From assembly GCF_031769195.1 (NCBI RefSeq), contig NZ_JAVHNP010000004.1:124001-188000 (forward strand): a stretch of DNA of 64,000 bases, in the 5' to 3' direction. The first letter of the stretch is position 1; every line of letters begins with the position of its first letter. Positions 60,607 to 64,000 of this stretch are shown piece after piece. The notes under the pieces are model-generated. The model worked only from the letters and a program-made list of their open reading frames with translations, searched no databases and was not told where the DNA came from. This stretch comes from Vreelandella sp031769195. GTDB lineage: Bacteria > Pseudomonadota > Gammaproteobacteria > Pseudomonadales > Halomonadaceae. The position numbers and the translations under genes were made by a program.

Positions 60607-61935
60607 CTACGAGGCTGTGTCAGTGGCTAGAAAATGCTCCATAAACACTTGGTAGTCTTGATTCACACAGTCGGCGTAGGCTTTAGCAAGCGTTGAGACC
60701 ACGCCGATAAACTGCTCCTCACGCCCTTCTAACCGTTGGCATACCGCATCGGCAAACGGCATGGCTTTGCCCCGGTTAAGTGCCTGCGCACCGCGCAGGT
60801 GTTCACGGGCCAGAATCTCGCCCCACTGGCGCGCCAGCTTGCGGTAGGCTTTACCGCCTGAGAGCTTGTGGGTGGGGACATCTTTTTTAAACGGTGAACG
60901 CTCGCGTACCGAAAACACCTTGCCGTTCATGGTCAACCAACCAAGGTAGGCATCCGGGTGTTCGGCAATGGCATGGAACGCCGCGGCATGGCGAATGCCT
61001 TCATTGGGAAACAGCTTGCGCCACGCCTGCTGCTGCGTTTTGTCCATCAGACGGTAGGCTTCTGGCGTAACCTGCTCTTTGATGTCCAGAATTACATCGT
61101 CGTGCTCGTGATCGGCCCCGCCTTCAATCAGCACGTAGTACCGCTCGACTCCTAGCGACCCTGTGCCCGCATCCAAACGCCGTGCGGTGTCTTTGACGAA
61201 GAAGTGCTGCGGGTCGCTCTCCTTGATGGGATGCTGCAGCGTTTGCTGGTACTCCTGTTCGATGATGCGCCGTAGCTGGCTTGCCACATCGGCCGGTAAA
61301 TTAGCGAGTTTACCGGGGCGCTCGGCAAACTGACGCCCTTTGTCTGGGTCCAGCGTCGTCCACTTCTCCAACATGCGCGCACGGCTCTGCTTATCGGCCA
61401 CTTTACCCATAAACGACTTAACCGGGTCTTTCGCGCTGTCTAGCGTTACAGCATAAATCGGCAGCTCCTCTTCACGGTGCGCGCTAAGCGTCTCCATGTA
61501 CCCTTCCAGCAGCTTTTTAAGGGCTTTATCCACTGCTTTCGGACTTAACTCTGCGTTTTCACGACCATCTAGCACCAAGCTAATCGCCAGCCGCCACACG
61601 TCGTACTGGTAATCCCCAATGAGCGCATCGTCGAAGTCATCCATGCCGTAGCGCACTTGGTCATCGTGATGGCCGTAAGCGCCAAAGTTGTAGGCATGGG
61701 CGTCGCCCTGAAGCCATGTTTGGGTATTGGGCCAGCCGCCGAACAGCGCAAAGCGCCAGTCGTGCCAAACATCCTGCCAATACAGATGGTTGGTACCGCG
61801 AAAGAAACGATAGGGAGAGGCTGCCATTTTGGCGTATTTCGCCTGCCGATGCGCCGCGCTTAGCGACGCATTCGCCTGTTGAATGGCCTCAATGACCTGT
61901 TGAGGGCGGTTATGTCCAGTCAGTGCGTGGCTCAT
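60607..61935 (-). CDS. DUF2252 family protein
   Basis: The 442-residue protein matches DUF2252: YRFFRGTNHLYWQD at about 43-56, GDAHAYNFGAYG and DDFDDALIGDYQYDVWRLA, which resemble the His and Asp-rich motifs of aminoglycoside-phosphotransferase-like kinases. Such proteins are predicted small-molecule kinase-like enzymes of unknown substrate. AAGG precedes the ATG. It is a single gene, convergent with the SPFH gene. Confidence 0.88.
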   Translation of the reverse strand: MSHALTGHNRPQQVIEAIQQANASLSAAHRQAKYAKMAASPYRFFRGTNHLYWQDVWHDWRFALFGGWPNTQTWLQGDAHAYNFGAYGHHDDQVRYGMDDFDDALIGDYQYDVWRLAISLVLDGRENAELSPKAVDKALKKLLEGYMETLSAHREEELPIYAVTLDSAKDPVKSFMGKVADKQSRARMLEKWTTLDPDKGRQFAERPGKLANLPADVASQLRRIIEQEYQQTLQHPIKESDPQHFFVKDTARRLDAGTGSLGVERYYVLIEGGADHEHDDVILDIKEQVTPEAYRLMDKTQQQAWRKLFPNEGIRHAAAFHAIAEHPDAYLGWLTMNGKVFSVRERSPFKKDVPTHKLSGGKAYRKLARQWGEILAREHLRGAQALNRGKAMPFADAVCQRLEGREEQFIGVVSTLAKAYADCVNQDYQVFMEHFLATDTAS

Positions 61936-61999
61936 GGCAGTGCCTTTGTAGGTGCATTAAATCGCTATGCGCTAAGCGTAGATGATGCACGTGAACAGA

Positions 62000-63490
62000 T
62001 TAAGACACCCGCTTACCCAAACGCGTCATCCCCCGGGGCGCTGAGATGCGAAAGAAGCGCTCGACCACCTCTTCACGCGTTGCAGGCGTCACTAATGACA
62101 CCAGCACAAACAGCGGCAAATTGACCATCAGCCCCCAAAACCCGGCATGAATGCCGAGCGGGTGGCGCCACAAGGTGGTGAACGCTACCGTCACCACGAA
62201 ACCACCCACAATGCCCGCCATAACGCCCAACCGGGAAGCCCGAGGCCAAAAGAACATGCCGATAAACGCGGGCAACACCTGCGAGGCAAAGCCAAGTCCT
62301 ACCAGCAAAATCATCACCAGGCTTCCCGGCTCGGCAATCGCCAGCGGCGCAATCACCAGAAACATAGTGGGCAGAATTAAAAGCCGCGCCAGCTTGGCGG
62401 TAACGTTTTCCGAGAGTTTAAAAAGTGGCTGCAGCACATCTTTACTCATCGAAAGCGAGACCGAGTGAATAAACGGCTCACTGGAGGACATAGACGCTGC
62501 CAAGGTGCCAGCGCCCAGCAGCCCGACTAACACCACGGGCAAGTGCTGCATGGCGTACTCCAGCACCACGGTATCTGCCCGCGCCAGCTCCGGCAGCGAG
62601 AAAATACCGATAAAGCCCACCACCACCATGGGCAAAATTACAACGTAATAGGTGGGTAGCCACGTCGCGCTGCGACGGATGGTGCGCGCTGAGGAGGCGC
62701 TCATCCACTGCGTCCAGACAGGTGGCATAAACGAGAACATCGAGACGATGATCGACGTAGTCCAGAAGCTAAAACTCATATCGCCCCCCGCACCGGGCAG
62801 GGTCAGAAACTCGGGGTGTTCGGCGGCGATGCGTTCAAACACCCCCGCAAAACTCAGCCCACCCGTAGCACTGTGGATGGCCCACAGTCCTACCGCCCAG
62901 GCCACTACCAGCATCAGTACGCCCTGAAACGCATTAGTGCGGCCAATCGCCCGCTGCCCGCTAGCGTAGAGATACACGGCTATACAGGCCAGCACCAACA
63001 GCACGCCCAGCCAAACGGGAATCAACCCACCGCTCATCACAAACAGGATATAAGCGGAGCCAATGGTTTGTAGCACCGCGTAGGCCACCGAGCCCACCGC
63101 CATGACCAGCGCTGACAGCGCCCCTAGCGCGGGGCTTTGATAGCGGTCGGCAATGGCGCTTGCCTGCGTCACATGGCCAAACTGCTCGCCGAACTGCCAC
63201 ACCTTCGGCCCGAAATACCACGCCACCAGCGCCAAGTACGCCAGATAAATCGCTACATAAAACACCGCCACGCCTTTGGAATAAGCCCAGCCCGGCGCGC
63301 CCATGAAGGTGTAAGCACTCACGCTACCCGCCGCGATCAGCAGGTAAAGCGTCACTGGCCCCATGCTGCGCCCAGCCACGCCCCACTCTTCTAGCGTATT
63401 CATAGAGCGCCCCGCCCGTGCGCGAAGGCCAATCAGCATCGCGGTGGCTACGTATAGCAGCGTAATCACTAACGGCCAGGCACTACTCAT
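62000..63490 (-). CDS. Sodium:solute symporter family transporter
   Basis: The 496-residue protein has about 13 spans and SSS family features: TLEEWGVAGRSMGPV near residue 32, AYTFMGAPGWAYSKGV, WMSASSARTIRRSATW, and LGAGTLAASMSSSEPFIHSVS, which includes the sodium-site serines. Its substrate is probably a small carboxylate, nutrient or compatible solute, but cannot be told. It overlaps the small DUF3311-like gene by 8 bp, a pairing seen in several SSS systems. Confidence 0.88.
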   Translation of the reverse strand: MSSAWPLVITLLYVATAMLIGLRARAGRSMNTLEEWGVAGRSMGPVTLYLLIAAGSVSAYTFMGAPGWAYSKGVAVFYVAIYLAYLALVAWYFGPKVWQFGEQFGHVTQASAIADRYQSPALGALSALVMAVGSVAYAVLQTIGSAYILFVMSGGLIPVWLGVLLVLACIAVYLYASGQRAIGRTNAFQGVLMLVVAWAVGLWAIHSATGGLSFAGVFERIAAEHPEFLTLPGAGGDMSFSFWTTSIIVSMFSFMPPVWTQWMSASSARTIRRSATWLPTYYVVILPMVVVGFIGIFSLPELARADTVVLEYAMQHLPVVLVGLLGAGTLAASMSSSEPFIHSVSLSMSKDVLQPLFKLSENVTAKLARLLILPTMFLVIAPLAIAEPGSLVMILLVGLGFASQVLPAFIGMFFWPRASRLGVMAGIVGGFVVTVAFTTLWRHPLGIHAGFWGLMVNLPLFVLVSLVTPATREEVVERFFRISAPRGMTRLGKRVS

Positions 63491-63710
63491 GGTCGTCTCG
63501 CTCTACAATCCGGTTGCCCACTAGCATGACTGCTACGCAGGCAAACATGATCACGTAGCTCCACACCACCAGCAGCGGCAATCCCATCACCAGCGTGGCG
63601 CGGTTCACCCAGCCAATCACCGGCCAACTACCCGCCACTACCAGCGTCACAAAGGCAATAAGAAGCCCCCAGCCGGCACGCGAAGTGGGCAGCACTAAAA
63701 AACGTTGCAT
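63483..63710 (-). CDS. DUF3311-like small membrane protein partnered with the symporter
   Basis: The product, 75 residues from the ATG at 63710, has two membrane spans (about 12-32 and 43-66) with WVNRATLVMGLPLLVVWSYV between, as in DUF3311 and similar two-span proteins found upstream of SSS genes. The frame extends to GTG 63746; the ATG at 63710 begins just before the first span. It overlaps the symporter gene by 8 bp. Confidence 0.8.
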   Translation of the reverse strand: MQRFLVLPTSRAGWGLLIAFVTLVVAGSWPVIGWVNRATLVMGLPLLVVWSYVIMFACVAVMLVGNRIVERDDHE

Positions 63711-63948
63711 GTTATATCCATCGTGATGAAAAGGAGTTCCAGCCACACTGGCAGCTATGCCAGCGTTAAGCCGCTTATGGTGAATATTGTAATGCGTTCA
63801 GCCGTTTACTGCCCACGGATGAACGGCGTTTCTACGTCCATTGAAAGCTTTTGTGGGGCGTTGGAATGAGGTTGCCGAAGCAGAAGCGCTGGCAGTTGAC
63901 CGAGGGGCTACCTAAGCGGACAAGAGATCATCATGGCAGGAAGGCACG

Positions 63949-64000
63949 ATGGGAGTATCAAACAATACGCCGCTCCATCGCCTGCACGCCCCCTTCCGTT
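63949..64000 (+). CDS. Possible start of a gene cut by the right edge
   Basis: AGGAAGG at 63938-63944 sits four to five bases before an ATG at 63949, after which the frame stays open to the window edge (17 codons, MGVSNNTPLHRLHAPFR). The 200-bp stretch before it has no other gene I can support. Too short to assign. Confidence 0.4.
   Translation, partial: MGVSNNTPLHRLHAPFR

Overview
This 64 kb window reads as the chromosome of a moderately halophilic gammaproteobacterium of the Halomonas type (Halomonadaceae). That assignment is inference. It rests on the moderately high GC, glutamate/aspartate-rich proteins and tails (for example on malate:quinone oxidoreductase), a DctPQM TRAP transporter, a K+/H+ antiporter, two sodium:solute symporters, and the mix of gammaproteobacterial families (DUF3820, DUF3581, DUF1289, ArfB, NnrU). 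I see no rRNA, tRNA, insertion sequence, prophage or CRISPR array. Genes are densely packed on both strands, with several 4-bp start/stop overlaps and convergent genes with interlocking stop codons.

Layout. 1-7.3 kb: end of a membrane-protein gene, a secreted glycerophosphodiester phosphodiesterase, then a four-gene plus-strand cluster of PstS-like periplasmic protein, porin, GGDEF-EAL membrane protein and a LuxI-like PEP-CTERM/exosortase-type acyltransferase. 7.2-9.6 kb: minus-strand operon of formate/nitrite-type channel, NfsA nitroreductase and a membrane protein. 9.8-16.1 kb: a methyltransferase, a chemoreceptor with a C-terminal xWxxF tail, a zinc alcohol dehydrogenase divergent from an AraC regulator, and a VOC protein divergent from a LysR regulator. 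16.2-25.6 kb: malate:quinone oxidoreductase with a signal peptide, small genes, a DJ-1/PfpI protein behind an 11-bp repeat array, a second chemoreceptor next to an orphan LIV-type binding protein, and a flavin reductase. 25.7-36.1 kb: ArfB, a proline racemase-family enzyme with Ser/Thr in place of both catalytic cysteines, NnrU, an MFS transporter, CorA, a GAF-PAS diguanylate cyclase, and a symporter under a TPP riboswitch whose P1 helix reaches the start codon.

36.2-48.6 kb: methylmalonate-semialdehyde dehydrogenase, then the most intriguing region. It holds a zinc-ribbon/HExxH metallopeptidase, an ATP-grasp + alpha-E pair on the minus strand, and divergently a transglutaminase-DUF2126 giant, an ATP-grasp-alpha-E fusion and a second transglutaminase. 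The two operons share a 432-bp AT-rich intergenic region carrying a good sigma-54 promoter match reading into the ATP-grasp operon and NtrC-like dyads about 160 bp upstream of it. Together they look like a nitrogen-regulated peptide/amide-bond ligase and peptidase system whose product is not established.

48.6-64 kb: TRAP transporter, NhaP2-type K+/H+ antiporter, DUF3581, a 982-residue AsmA/TamB-like protein, a TRIC-type channel, a DUF305 protein, an NfeD-stomatin pair, a DUF2252 protein, and a symporter with its small DUF3311-like partner. The first and last genes are cut by the window edges.
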